64,000 bases of DNA from Numida meleagris (lineage: Eukaryota > Chordata > Aves > Galliformes > Numididae). The notes below the pieces were generated by a model. It saw only the letters and a program-made list of their open reading frames with translations. It was not told the DNA's origin and did not search any database. Positions 13,254 through 24,857 of this stretch are shown piece by piece. The position numbers and the translations under genes are program-made. Where the stretch lies: contig NC_034414.1 in assembly GCF_002078875.1 (NCBI RefSeq), positions 34,386,753 through 34,450,752 on the forward strand, in the 5' to 3' direction. Position 1 is the stretch's first letter; each line of letters starts with the position of its first letter.

Positions 13254-13782
13254 TGTCAACGGTTTACGGGCGTTCGGCCCAGTTCCGTGACGAAGGGGAC
13301 GGGGGATCCACGGCTCCACGCCCTGGGAAAAGGGAAAAGGGGAAAAGGGTAAGGAGATGGCCCTGAGAGCAAAGAACAGCGGCAACAATCTGAGGAAAAA
13401 CAAACTAATTTACTAAATAAGATCTTGGAATGCAAAACAACACACTATAATACAATATAATTACAATTTAAGCTGATAAATCCAATACAGAGAGAGAGAA
13501 TGTCCCAAAATCAAGGTAGGCCTTACTCTACTACCGATGATAAGATGGCTGGAGAGCGAGGTGCTGCCAAGACAAGAGACAGGCGGAAAAAGGGACGAGG
13601 TCTTGTGATCTGCAAGTTTTTATACTGCGAGCTTCTATCTTTTCCCTCCGGCTGGAAATGGTAACAGAGGAGCAAAGTACCGTGGGGAAAGTAGTAGTCC
13701 TTCTCTTCTGAGAACTAGGTACATCCACTACATGATGTTATGATGTGGAATACCAATAACCGAAAATCACAAAACCATGACA
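13254..13782 (-). mobile_element. Solo LTR of an endogenous retrovirus (529 bp)
   Basis: The element begins TGTCA and ends TGACA, giving the canonical TG...CA termini with a 5-bp inverted repeat. It is flanked by perfect aatcc duplications. On the minus strand a TATA box (TATAAAAA, complement of 13617-13624) lies about 160-165 bp from the U3 end. Farther downstream lies an AGTAAA hexamer (complement of 13409-13414) that could serve as a polyadenylation signal, followed by a pyrimidine-rich stretch near the U5 end. No gag, pol or env and no second LTR adjoin it, so it is a solo LTR left by recombination between two LTRs. The intact ends and duplication suggest moderate age. I infer an avian ERVL-like family from the 5-bp duplication. 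It contains no coding capacity; short frames across it are incidental. Confidence 0.9.
13617..13624 (-). promoter_or_regulatory. LTR TATA box
   Basis: The complement reads TATAAAAA within the U3 part of the solo LTR. It would direct transcription leftwards, with a start near 13590, away from the CpG island at 14.3-14.9 kb. Activity is inferred only. Confidence 0.55.
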
Positions 13783-13787
13783 AATCC
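13783..13787. repeat. Target-site duplication (right copy)
   Basis: The right-hand aatcc abuts the LTR terminus TGACA and pairs with the copy at 13249-13253. Confidence 0.85.
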
Positions 13788-14259
13788 TTTGCTAAATTCA
13801 CGTTCCTCAAGTTTCACATTCAAAGAACACAATTAGTCAAAGGCCACCATCAAGTCCAACACATAAAACTAATTATTTTAATTTAGTTTTGCCTATTTGT
13901 TATGTTTATCGCTATTACTAAATGCTTTATGATGTAAAAGCAAGTGTGCCAGGCATTGTGCACATACTGTGCAGATGTGTTATCATGCAGACAACCCATG
14001 CCCTGAGCAGTACGTATGCTGAAGCAGACCATGCAGGCAAGAGATCAGTGTGAGAGCACAAGGTGAGGAAATATGCCTGAAGGTGAGATTTCTTAATACA
14101 GGAACACTAAGTGAGGAATTGAACTCTGAAGCTTCACCTCTACTGATCATTACCAAGCCATCTTCACCAAGGATCCATTTCCATGAGTTCGCAGAATGCG
14201 ATACAACACAGCACAGAGACCAGCCACACTCTGCCGGCTGCATCAGGTGAGCCATCAGG
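13788..14259. other. Short non-coding stretch with donor-like sites
   Basis: This lies between the LTR and the CpG island. Plus-strand splice-donor-like words occur at 14063 (caag|gtgagg), 14082 (gaag|gtgaga) and 14247 (catcag|gtgagc). The frame open through 14050-14250 has no recognisable product, so an unannotated non-coding exon is conceivable but unproven. Confidence 0.4.
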
Positions 14260-14788
14260 CCTGGGGGCGGCCTGCGGGAACGCACTGCCCCCGCTGCCAG
14301 CCTCACTCACCCAGGCAGTCATCCTCTGACCAAAACACCCGCTTCAGATTTTAGCACGGCTAAACTGAGTGAAACCTTTCAGACTGAAAGGTATGCAGTT
14401 TGCACTTGTCCCAGAAAGGACCAACAGGTAGAAGCAAAGCTGGTTCAGTTCCCAGGGCCAGGGGGAGAGGTGCGCACACCTGCAGCCCCTCCGACGGTGG
14501 CACTGCGGCGCTCAGCTCCGCGCCCCTCCCTTCCCCTCCGCGGGAGCTTCCCTCGCGTTAAGCCCGGCGCTGGTGCCCCTGCTGCCTCCCTGCTCCCCGA
14601 GTACCTGTTGGCATGGTCCGCACGGTGTCTGAGCTACATAGTGGCAAAATATTATTCATCCAACAACCGTATTTTTTGTCTTTTTCCGCCCGTCAATGCC
14701 TGAATTTTGAAATCGCAGAAGAGGGCAGCGAGAGCTCCGCGGGCCGGCCGGAGCAAGGGCAGGTACGCGGCGCGGTACGAGGGCTCGC

Positions 14789-14806
14789 GGCGCCATCTCG
14801 TGGCTG
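14789..14806 (-). promoter_or_regulatory. CTCF-like binding motif in CpG island
   Basis: The minus strand reads CCACGAGATGGCGCC, fitting the CTCF core with one tolerated difference (G at the fifth position). It is embedded in the island and faces left, the same orientation as the motif near 1.5 kb. Its CpGs would make binding methylation-sensitive. Occupancy is inferred. Confidence 0.55.
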
Positions 14807-14860
14807 CAGTGCAAACTGCAGCGGCGCCCCGTGCGGAGGCAGCTCCCCGGGGCCGACTGC

Positions 14861-14901
14861 AGGCAGGGGCAGGGGCAGGGGCAGGGGCAGGGGCAGGGGC
14901 A
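14861..14901 (+). repeat. GGGGCA hexanucleotide array
   Basis: Six near-perfect tandem GGGGCA units lie in the CpG island. Six consecutive G4 runs make it a strong predicted G-quadruplex on the plus strand. Translation in any frame gives dipeptide-like repeats, which explains several artefactual frames here. Confidence 0.9.
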
Positions 14902-17010
14902 CCGCTCCCAGAGGCACGGCTCCTGGAGGGAACGTGTCCGCAGTCCGAACTTGAGTGTTCCACGAGTTTTTCAATTCATTAACTTGCCTGCAAAGCTTCT
15001 TTGTGAAACCTAAAGTGCTAAGAATATGTTTATATACATGTGTGTGATTCTAAGGTTTGTGGGGTTTCTTCTCCCCATCACTGGTTATTTTCCTTTTCCC
15101 ATACCATCTTATTTAATTATTTATTTTTAGGTACTTTGTTGTTTTATGAATATATATTGCTTTTCTGATCTAAGAAAATGCAAGCTGTTTATTTTTATGT
15201 GTGTGAAGCAAACATATGTCAAGCTATAAAACATGTATGGAGGAAAAACAGCCTGGAATGTCAGGAAAGTTTCCTTTGTCTCTGATGATGAGATGCTCTT
15301 ATTATACAACACAGCCTGTTTGCATCCAACGTCATTCTAAAGAAGACAATTTTCTGTATATCTCTTATGTATTAGTGAAAAAGGATCCCACTACAATAAA
15401 GAAATTTCTAAACCTGAAAAAAATGCTTGTGGTTTTATTAAGCAATTTGTATTTTAATTTTAGAACTACAAGTAATGTCATGTCAAATGGTAAAGTCTAT
15501 CTCTAAAATAAAATAAAACAAATGAGATTTTTTTTCTTTTAAATGCACAAACAAATTAGCTAAGAGTACAATTAAATGCAAGTAGCAATTAACCCATTGT
15601 GACTATGATTTTGTAATGGATCAGCGCAGACATGTGGGCCTGCAGCTAAGAGGAGAAGCACAGCCTGAGTGTCAGGCAGTGGCCACCTTCAGTGTGGATT
15701 GGAGGATATTTCAACATAACATGTGATCTACAAGACATAGTCTGTGCTAATTCTGTCATCTCAGGCTTCTTTGTAGTTTGTGAGTTCAGAAGATTTGTGT
15801 TCCCATCACTGAGTCTGATTTTGAGTGGTACTCATTCACATGCAAACAGAATAGACATGATTGAGCCAGGACGAAGCATAGAGCCCAATGTAGCATCTAC
15901 ACACACAGTCCTGCTGTAGAGAGTGCTCCAGACCCAGCTTGACTTCAAAGAATAGAGTTCTTGACTGCAGGGGGCAGGATCAATTTGGTTAAAGTACAAG
16001 GCTGCAAAGATACAGACAAGGAGAGAGAGGGCACTGGCCCTTATTCGTTATCTGCATCATCAGTCACACTGATGACTGGTGGGAATGAGTTAAATTCATA
16101 CAAGCGTCAAGTAATCTTACTTTAGTGTTCTCAAAGCATCGTCTTTGAGAAACATTGTTAAACCTTCACTTGGCAGAAAACTAGAAGAAAAATCGTAGTA
16201 CCTGCTGATCTGAACTGACAGTGCAGTTGGCAGGCCAGTGGGTTTCTCACTCCTGAAGGTGCTGATGCCCTGCACAAAGGCCTCTCAGTCACTTGCCAGA
16301 GCAGTTCTTTTGCTCAAATATGAGCAAATAGCCCAAGAGCAATGTTCATTCAGGATCACTCAGAGGAAATAGAGTTGGCCATCTTTGAGGAAATTACAAA
16401 ATATAAGGAGCTGGAGGTTTTGGTGTAGCTCTAAAAGATTGATAAGAAAATAAATAGAGAGATTTGACTCAGAACTTCCCTGCATATTCCCTAAGCAATG
16501 AACCCTGGCGTATCTGAAATGACTGAACCCTGAGCACCAGGAGCACCTACTATCTCAGAGTTTCATTGAATTCCCCCTACAGTCAGCATTGAGATGTATA
16601 TAACTTCTAATGAGTCAGACAAATTAGACTCAGAGTAGGAAGGCAGAGTCTATCAGCTGTATCATTTCATGTTTGCAAAATGTGAGAAAATGTGGACTGT
16701 AATGAACATACTGTATTGGCTGCTGTCAAGGCAAAATTAATGAGTTAAAAGCCTCTGGTCCCTCTCCTACAGAAAACACTACTTTGCCCCAGTCAGCAAC
16801 TAAGACTCATTAGACTCATCAACTAAAAAAAAAGAGGATTACTCAAGGAAACTTCTGCCTTGGAATTCTCTCCTTTTCAGTCAAATAGTTTGAAAAGAGA
16901 GGGAAGAGAGAGAGGGAGGGAGAGTATCCAATAAAGCATTACTATTTGTGTTTTGAATTAGTTGTAGAACTGATAATCTGGTAAATTAAAAATGTTGTTG
17001 CCAGTAAATC

Positions 17011-17045
17011 TATATATGTGTATATATATATATATAGGTATATAC
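17011..17045. repeat. TA dinucleotide microsatellite
   Basis: A tract of TA repeats interrupted by GTG and GG. A likely polymorphic microsatellite. Confidence 0.85.
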
Positions 17046-18753
17046 ATTCACGCACAGTAGGCAGGCATGTATATGTAATTCATTTATATTTACACAGTTT
17101 GGGTCCTGCAGTTGAGCAAGTCTATCAATGACACTCTTGATTCACGCTGACAGCAACGACTGCAAGAGGGGCGCAGTATGGTTAACATGCTTATCGGGCT
17201 GTCAGGAGTCTAGACTTCCTGATCTTTGTCCTTATATTTTGCTACTTATTAAGCAGCATGAGTTGTGTGATATTCTATGAAATCTGACATCATACTCTCA
17301 GGCAGATGTAGAAAAATAATTCTTATGTTTATAGGAATTTTGCACAGGTGTGACAGTGCTGAGTGAACTCTGGATTTTTGGAGCTGAGAACACAAACTGC
17401 TACAGGATGAGGTAAAGAACTTGTCCTGTTAGTTTAAAGACGAACAAACGCACAGCCTCAGTGAATCAATAGAGAGGTGATCACTCAAAGCACCCTGTCA
17501 AACATGTTTCACAAACAAGTTATTTGTAGATAATTTTCAAAGATAAATTTGAGGATATAACAATCTACTCCTTGGCAGCTCACAAATGAAAGACTCAGAA
17601 ATAGCAACCTAAATTTTTTCACAGTGCTATTTCTAGGCCTTATTATCCCTGTGGTAATGTCACTCAGAAGCAGAGACGTACTATACGTATGTGCAGATCA
17701 CATATATGTACATTTATGTTTTAGCCCACACTTTAGTCTCACAAAGTAATTCTAGATCACTGTACTTATATATATATATTTTTTTAACAGTATGATGTCC
17801 CTGTAGGAAATGCAGACATCTCTCTGTAGTCCTTTATCTCACTGAATGCATATATGCCTGAAAGCTTTTCAGGATTAGGGCCAATATGCCATTTTAACAG
17901 CAATGTGCAATCACACATGGCAAGTAGATCAGTAACTGAATGCTGTAATGGCCTTTTGAGCAAGAGGCTGACTCAGCCTCTTCCACAGCCTGTCGCAGAG
18001 GGTTTGCCATCCAACTTATATCCCCCGTTCCTGTGCACCATTCCAGTGGTGACAGGTTTCTGGGTGACTGTTCTATAGCTCATGATCAGCTGGAGGCTGG
18101 CAGAAGGAAGTGCAAAAAAGCTCTGCTCTGCAAATAACAGGCTGCAAAGAGAAGCCGACGTGAACAGAGAGTGTAAATAAGATGGGGAGGAGGAGGATGT
18201 CTGCCAAAAACATGAGGCTTTAAAGGCCTGATTTCACTGCTAAAAGTCCAAAGCCTAGCTTTTCCACCTCTAACTGAATCAAACTCTTGCAGCTGATCCC
18301 TCTTACTCTGTTCTTTCCTACACATCAATCTCTAAAAAAAGGTTATCCCACATTTTTGTGAAGCTTTTGACTAAAGAGAAGTGGATATGATTTGAAGGAA
18401 GCCAAGAAATACTGTCTTCCTAACACCACTGCCATTTTCCTTCCCAGCACACAGGACACTGCCCCTTGATTAGCAGCATTGTACTAGAAGGAAAAATGGA
18501 CGAGAAAGTTACCTGGAATAATTTATATTTTTCAGGGCTGTTCTCTTTTTAAATGCCCAGGGAAGTCTGTTCTTGTGCTTTTTTTGAAGGGAATGTACAA
18601 TGTTTATGCAAGCAGGAGAGAACTGGACCCTAGAAACAGACATAATGGAGAAGGGAACAGCAAAACCCCTAGTTTCAGTGGAAAAAAAGATATCATGGAA
18701 CAATATACTGATATTTTTGAAATGCCAGCAAGAGACTCTGAAGCCCAAAGGCC

Positions 18754-18783
18754 TTTTTTTTTTCTTTTCTTTTTTTTCTTTTC
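18754..18783. repeat. Poly-pyrimidine (T/C) tract
   Basis: An uninterrupted T-rich pyrimidine run with three single C interruptions. It ends in cag, so it mimics a splice acceptor (18783-18786), but no exon is recognisable downstream. Confidence 0.75.
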
Positions 18784-20095
18784 AGAAACAATCAGTATGT
18801 CCTGATTCCTCTGGAGTTGCTAGCAGGAATCACTGCATGCTGATTGTTCCTTGGGTTTCCTTTTCTCTCATCCTGTCATCATGTTGAACGTTCTCAGCTA
18901 CCATATGAAGAATTAAGACTTATTTGTGCCAATATTTTCTCAAATTTTACTGGAAAGTTATTGCAGCCAGCAGACATTACAGGAGATTGAACTGGGAATT
19001 CAACAGCTCAGAAATGTTAAAGATCTAGGTAGTTGCCACTAATTCTTGTCTGGATTACTTTACACCTACTGAGATACTCAGAAGGAGAAAGGAAATCAAG
19101 AGAGCAAATGAGGATTCAGATATTGTATCTATAGATGTGATCTGCCACCTTCTCTGCTGCTTTTTTAATTTACTATTAAAATAGTAAAATAGTATTTCTT
19201 TCTATTACAGTGTTGTTTTGCCATTTTGACTCTGCTTGGAAACTGTTCTAAACAAAACATGATTTTTATGTATGCCTTTTTATTGTGATTATTATAGACA
19301 AGATATCATTAATTCTAATTTCCATATCTTCCTTGGACTTTGGGGATCGTATCACCTTCATAGATACTTTCTGGTATTGCAAATCGATTGCAGCTTTCAT
19401 CAGTATCTCAGTTCCACTTCAGAGAACCTTCAGAGAACACAGCCAGCACCAGTCACCAATACAGTGTTTTGTGAGACTGATAGCTAAATAATTGCGGTGT
19501 ACTCCAGTCTTCAGTCTTTCAGATAAATTCTCCATTCTCATTCCTCAACTGCTCCAAGTATAAATGAGTGTTCTGGGCAGTCATATATTGATTGTCCAGA
19601 CAGGGTTTCATCAGCCATGGCAGAAGAGAGCCCAGTCGTTCAAAATAAATTGTGGCTACACCTTACAAATGCTTAGGTCAAATGAGTTAGTAACCAATGC
19701 AAAAGGTTGTCTTAGAGCTTCTTTCTATAGAAAGGTTCTCTATGAGGATTTGCGAAGTATCCAGACCCATTCCCATCACAAAACATGACCATCCTGACTT
19801 TACCTTGGTGCCTGTGGGGCTCTGCAGTGGGAAACACACAGCTTGGAGGGGAAACAATTGTTCACAAGGGTGGATAGCTATACGAAATGGGGGGATGGTT
19901 TTAAATTGAGACGGGAGATTTAGGTTAGATATTAGGAGGAAGTTTTTCACTCAGAGGGTGGTGATGCACTGGAACAGGTTGTCCAGAGAGGTTGTGGATG
20001 CCCCATCCCTGGAGGCATTCAAGGCCAGGCTGGATGTGGCTCTGGGCAGCCTGGTCTAGTGGTTGGCAATCCTGCACTCAGCAGGGGGGTTGAAA

Positions 20096-20155
20096 NNNNN
20101 NNNNNNNNNNNNNNNNNNNNNNNNNNNNNNNNNNNNNNNNNNNNNNNNNNNNNNN
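20096..20155. other. Assembly gap (60 N)
   Basis: Sixty undetermined bases fall between the unique CR1 3' UTR and its octamer tail. The true length is unknown and the gap probably hides more tail repeats. Confidence 0.99.
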
Positions 20156-20251
20156 TTCTATGATTCTATGATTCTATGATTCTATGATTCTATGATTCTA
20201 TGATTCTATGATTCTATGATTCTATGATTCTATGATTCTATGATTCTATGA
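20156..20251 (+). repeat. CR1 tail octamer array (ATTCTATG)n
   Basis: About twelve uninterrupted copies of the octamer that normally ends CR1 elements, usually in two to four copies. It is unusually long and abuts the assembly gap, so the real array may be longer. Confidence 0.95.
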
Positions 20252-20346
20252 ACTTCCCCCATTAACAGGGATGACTTGTGCACGTGGGTCTGCCCATGGG
20301 GATGGGTGACCCCAGCAGAGCCTGGCTCTGTGAATTGAGCCCAACC

Positions 20347-20525
20347 CTGCCCAGAGAAGCTGTAGATGCCCAGTCCCTGGAGGTGTTCAAGGCCAGATTG
20401 GATGGGGCCCTTGGCAATCTGATCTAGTGCCTTATTTAGTGGTTGGCAACCCTGCCCACGGCAGAGGGTTGAAACCAGATGATCTTTGAGGTCCCTTTCA
20501 ACCCAAGACATTCTATGATTCTATG
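20347..20525 (+). mobile_element. Second CR1 LINE 3' fragment
   Basis: A second CR1 3' end in the same orientation begins at 'gcccagagaagctgtagatg' and ends with the octamer tail 'attctatgattctatg'. It duplicates the segment also present in the preceding copy, so it is a separate insertion or a local duplication. The intervening 95 bp (20252-20346) is not recognised. Confidence 0.93.
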
Positions 20526-22218
20526 CCACTATTTGGATCAAAATAAGATTCAAGATAAGATTCAGGCTCTGCAGACAAAATCCAAAAAGCATACAACAGA
20601 AGATGGGAAGCAGGGCTTGACGCATATGATGAATGAGTGTGGATCATTCTGGCTTGCAGTGTGAATTCACAGGGCAAGCCACAGGGTACAGCCACCCTTG
20701 CTTCTATAGATAGGCAGAGGAGCCCTCTGAAACATTTGGCAAAAGATTTTCAGATCACTTAAAAGAAAACTGAAACTTTTTAAAGTTTCCACATTATAAT
20801 GTCTGTTTCTCATAGACAAATTTCTCAACCAGAGGTTGTTTTCTTTGGAGCTTTTTATTGTTTCTCTTTCCTCATAATGGTAATATTACTTTAAAATCCA
20901 CTATGACTCTCTCACTTTTGCATACAGTAGAATGTAATGAAGCTTATTACCTTTTAGAGACAACATTAAGTGGACAAGCAAAAGGTGACAAGTCATCTTT
21001 GTTGAATTTCTGTGTTACTCACCAATGCCAATTAGTCCTTACCAGATTCATTTGGTGCAATAGCACAAAGTGCATGGCATGGAACACATGATGCATATCT
21101 CTTAGGCACTGTTCAGGAAGTCCTCATTATCTTCCTAATAACATATAAAATAATGTAATGAACGGCATTATTAGTAACATCTCAGAGACAGAGTATAAAA
21201 AAGATTTTGCTTTGATTCATGTGCAGTTATTCCTAAATTCTCCCTACTTTGAAGAAAGATGGATTCAGAAAATAAGCAGGAATGCTATACTGAGTTGATT
21301 GCGAGGTGATAGAGTGTGCATGAGTACCACCCGTTGTGTCAAATGACTCACACATCTGTCAGGTATGCTGCATTAGCCCACAGACAGCCTTTCATACATG
21401 TTGTGTCCTATAAAAAAAAATTGCTTTGTCTCTTGATGTCAATCATGCTGATGGATGGGCCCGAAGTGTTAATGAGTAAGCTTTAAAAAATATTTGTGCT
21501 CTGCCAAATCTCTGCATCACGTCAGTAGGCACTAAGCTAGGCAGTTGGAAGCAACAGAATAGTTAGAAAGGACAGCTCTTCTTCTGACTCATTTAAAAAA
21601 AAAAAAAAAAAAAAAAAAGCAGGTTGTTAAGCTCTCTCTACCAATTCTCTTGAGCCCTTTGTGTTTTTTTATAAACATGACTTTAACAACATTGTATCAG
21701 TTTACCTAAAACAGATTAACTCCCAGTGACTTTGATACTTCTTCAGTTACACTTGCCTTTACATTTTGCTAAGTGTAAAGTCTAAAATCAATGAGCCAAA
21801 ATCTTGAGTTACTCCAGATTTTTTTTCTGGGTAACTAAGACAGACATCCTAACACATTCTGTTTAGTGCATGTCATGCAACACTTTCAGTTTTATTCTGC
21901 CATGGAAATAATATAACACAAGTGTGTCTAACTATGAAATACAAGAATTATCGTTCAAGGGGAATAAAGTGTGACTCACAGTTTCCCCAAATTTAAATCT
22001 AGAAGAGATTGCTTTGACTGCCCTATTGGATCTGCTCCAGAGTCAAATGCAGTATGTTTTTCCCATTTCTTTCTACCTAAGCTATACCTTCCAAAGAAAT
22101 GCACCATCTTGCTCTCAAGATTGCATATTGCAGTGCACTCTCAGTAATGTGTTCTGATGATTATTGACTGTGACTAAAAACATTTCTTTCCAATTTTAAG
22201 CTATTAAGCAAAACTTAC
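20526..22218. other. AT-rich non-coding stretch
   Basis: No gene is recognisable. It contains a 13-base direct repeat (aagataagattca) near 20550-20570 and a poly-A run at 21595-21618. Confidence 0.6.
21595..21618 (+). repeat. Poly-A tract (24 A)
   Basis: A homopolymer of 24 A. No transcript-like sequence is recognised upstream, so a processed pseudogene tail is not supported. Confidence 0.9.
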
Positions 22219-22224
22219 AGAGAT

Positions 22225-23101
22225 TGGATCATTTATGCAACCTCAGCAAGTTTGCTGATGACACCATGCTGAGTGGTGCAATTGATACAGCAGAAGAAAG
22301 GGATGCCACTAATTGAGACTTTGATAAACTCAAAAGGTGGGCCCCTGTGAACCTAATGAGGTTCAAGAAGGCAAACTGCAAGGTTTTGAGCTTGGGTTGA
22401 GGTAATCCCAGATATGTATACAAACCAGGAGAATTCCTTGAGAGTAGCCCTGCTGAGAAGGACTTAGAGGTCCTGGATGATGAAAAGCTTACCATGAGCC
22501 AGCAGTGTGTACTTGTGGCCCAGGAGGCCAACGGTATCCTGGGCTGCATCAGAAGAGGGGTTGCCAGCAGGGCGAGGGAGGTCATTGTCCCCCTCTACTC
22601 TGCCCTCGTGCAGCCCCATCTGGAGTACTCCATCCAAGTCTGGAGTCCTCAACACAGGAAAGATGAGGAGCTTTTGAAGAGGCTCCATAGGAGAGCCACA
22701 AAGATGATCCAAGGACTGGAACACCTCTCCTATGAAGATAAGCTGAAGGAACTGTGCTGTTCAGCCTGGAAAAGAGAAGGCTGCTGAGGAGACCTCATTG
22801 TGGCCTTCCAGTATTTAAAGGGAGTCATAAACATGAGGGAAATCAACTTTTTACATGGGTAGATAGTGATAGAATAAGTGAGAGAACGGTGAGGTGCTGG
22901 AACAGGTTGCCCAGAGAGGCTGTGTGTGTCCCATCCCTGGAGGTGTTCAAGGCCAAGTTGGATGGGGCTCTGGGCAATCTGATCTAGTACTTGATCTAGC
23001 AGCTGACAACCCTGCCTGCAGCAGGGAGGCTTGAATTTGATGATCCTTGAGGTCCATTCCAACCCAGGCAATTCCATGATTCCATGGTTCCATGATTCCA
23101 T
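22225..23101 (+). mobile_element. CR1 LINE fragment with reverse-transcriptase remnant
   Basis: This is the longest CR1 copy here. It starts inside the reverse-transcriptase domain: translation of about 22240-22275 gives FADDT, the CR1 form of the catalytic (Y/F)xDD motif. An in-frame stop follows near 22315. An open block (22494-22787) then encodes the CR1 ORF2 C-terminal region, with residues such as [12 protein letters not shown] and [16 protein letters not shown]. Frame breaks and 5' truncation make it non-functional. The element ends in a degenerate tail of 'attccatg' units near 23101, so the octamer has drifted. Confidence 0.96.
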
Positions 23102-24857
23102 GCCTTCTGTTTGCTAATTATCTAAACTTTGCAGTCAAGCAAAGTAATGACAACGTTTTATTTTGTGTTAAATGTCTCCTTTTCAGTACAGAATTTCAGA
23201 TTCCTTCATTTTCACCAATTCTGTACTGAGATTTTCAGGGTTTTTTTCTTAAAAGTTTTTGGGAGAAATGTTACTCTTGAGATATAATTTATTTCAATAA
23301 CTTTCATCCAAATTTGAAACTAACGAAAGCAATAATGAAACCCTTTTTTCATTGAGTCTGCACTACATTTAATTCAAAACAAAATAAAATGAAATCCTAT
23401 TCTGCAGACCAACTAAGCATCTATATCACAACGCATACTGAATAAAGACACTGATTGCCATCAACATTCTTTTTTCTTTTCGTGACACTAAGTTTCTGTA
23501 AAAGCTATGTCTTCATGAGAATCTCAGCTAAACCTAGTACTGGCTTTCTTGCAGATTTCTCATTGGTGAAGCTAATACTCATTATATATGGGTCAGCTGA
23601 GTCATATATGTCATAACATACAGCATTGTTCAGTGTAGATGTGATCAATTAACATTTTTAAGAATGCTTGCAGATTAGTGCAGATAGATAGCTGTCAGAA
23701 TTACAAAATTAAATGCTGAAAAATATATAAAATAAGTTATTTTTCATTCTGATGCCTGCAACCTCTGTTAATCTAAATGATTTCATTATAGACATCATAG
23801 TCCTTTTCAGCTTCAAAAATTATAATGGAATTGATTAGAACTAGATACCAAATATTTCTTTCATTCCTGGAAGAAAGCTGAGATTTAGTAAAAAATAATT
23901 AGCCTGATGGAGGATGAAAGAAAAAAAAAAAAAAGACTAAGCCCTGAAAATATCAAAAAAAAACAATAAAGTGGAGGGACAAAAAAAACAGCATAATTCT
24001 ACAGCAGTATTTGATTGCTTTACTTGTATTTCAGTTTGTTTTCTCTTCTTACCATATTTAGCTTAACATTATAAATAAAACCAATCTTAAAATTGGAAAT
24101 GAGATCTTAATCTACAAGAATTAACACAGAGCATTTCACTGACATTAGACTTTTTCCTGGAAGCTGGAAATAAAGAGTATATTTTTTACAGCTTTTCCCA
24201 TGAATAGTATCTTGTTTCAGTGAATCATTATTTTCCAACAAAAGAATACTAAATAAAGTTTTCATCCACTCTTCTCCAGGCTCCAATGAAAAAGTTCAGG
24301 TTTTCAATCTCATTTTTGTAATACTAACAATTCTAATATGTTACCAAATGGAGTAGATTAGTTTTTCCTCAGAAGAGCATATGTTAATGCCAAGCCCCAG
24401 CTTGATTGACAGCAATGATGATCAAAGATGCCACCTAAATTGGTTTTCTATTCTTATTGCTAGTGTATTTCCCAAAGGACTCAAACCAAAGACTGAAGTT
24501 ACACACCATCATTAGCAAGACTGAAAGAAGCACTGAAAACGTTTCTGAGCAGATCCTCGGCTACTGAAACCTGTCACTGCTCTACTGACTCCTTGTTTTC
24601 ATTCCTTCTCCTTCTGTCTTTCTTCTGCTTATGTGTGGGCTGCTGCCCTGCCTTAGACATTTTTTGAGGAACAGACTCACAGCAAGCAAAGCAGATAGAT
24701 AAAATAGGTAAAAATCTCTGAGCAAATCTACAAGAGATTGAACAACAACCTGAAAATAAAACTATTTATAAAATTGTAGTATTTATTTGTGCCAGAATAC
24801 TGGGCTAAACTCTCAGCTGCTGCAAACAAGGGTAGGTAGACCTACTGCTGTACATGG

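Larger units (their letters stand above)
14260..14960. promoter_or_regulatory. Isolated CpG island
   Basis: GC content and CpG density rise sharply within otherwise AT-rich DNA, with words such as gcggcgctcagctccgcgcc and ctcgcggcgcc. The island includes GC-box-like runs, a CTCF-like motif and the GGGGCA array. No TATA box or coding exon is clear on either strand. It could be the promoter of an unrecognised transcript or an orphan CpG island acting as an enhancer or insulator. Several short overlapping frames here result from low stop density. Confidence 0.7.
14961..19859. other. AT-rich non-coding stretch
   Basis: No gene is recognisable. It contains TA microsatellites at about 17.0 and 17.8 kb and a pyrimidine tract near 18.76 kb. 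Open frames such as 15216-15506, 15692-15919 and 18575-18887 have no recognisable domains, and some run through simple repeats. Confidence 0.6.
19860..20251 (+). mobile_element. CR1 LINE 3' end, interrupted by assembly gap
   Basis: The sequence runs from 'ttcacaagggtggatag' through 'aggaggaagtttttcactc', 'tggaacaggttgtccagag' and 'ccctggaggcattcaaggcc', the typical last part of CR1 ORF2 and its 3' UTR on the plus strand. The 3' tail is an octamer array partly lost in the gap at 20096-20155. It is 5'-truncated, and no functional protein is possible. Confidence 0.95.

Noticed and set aside
13531..13728. Minus-strand 65-codon frame
   Set aside because: It lies wholly in the solo LTR and crosses the U3/TATA region, so it is not a protein gene.
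18754..18786. Splice acceptor at the pyrimidine tract ending in cag
   Set aside because: No recognisable exon or donor follows, and the tract looks like low-complexity slippage.
22229..22787. Frames resembling a reverse transcriptase as a host gene
   Set aside because: The FADDT motif and following residues are CR1 ORF2, with an internal stop, frame breaks and a CR1 tail downstream.
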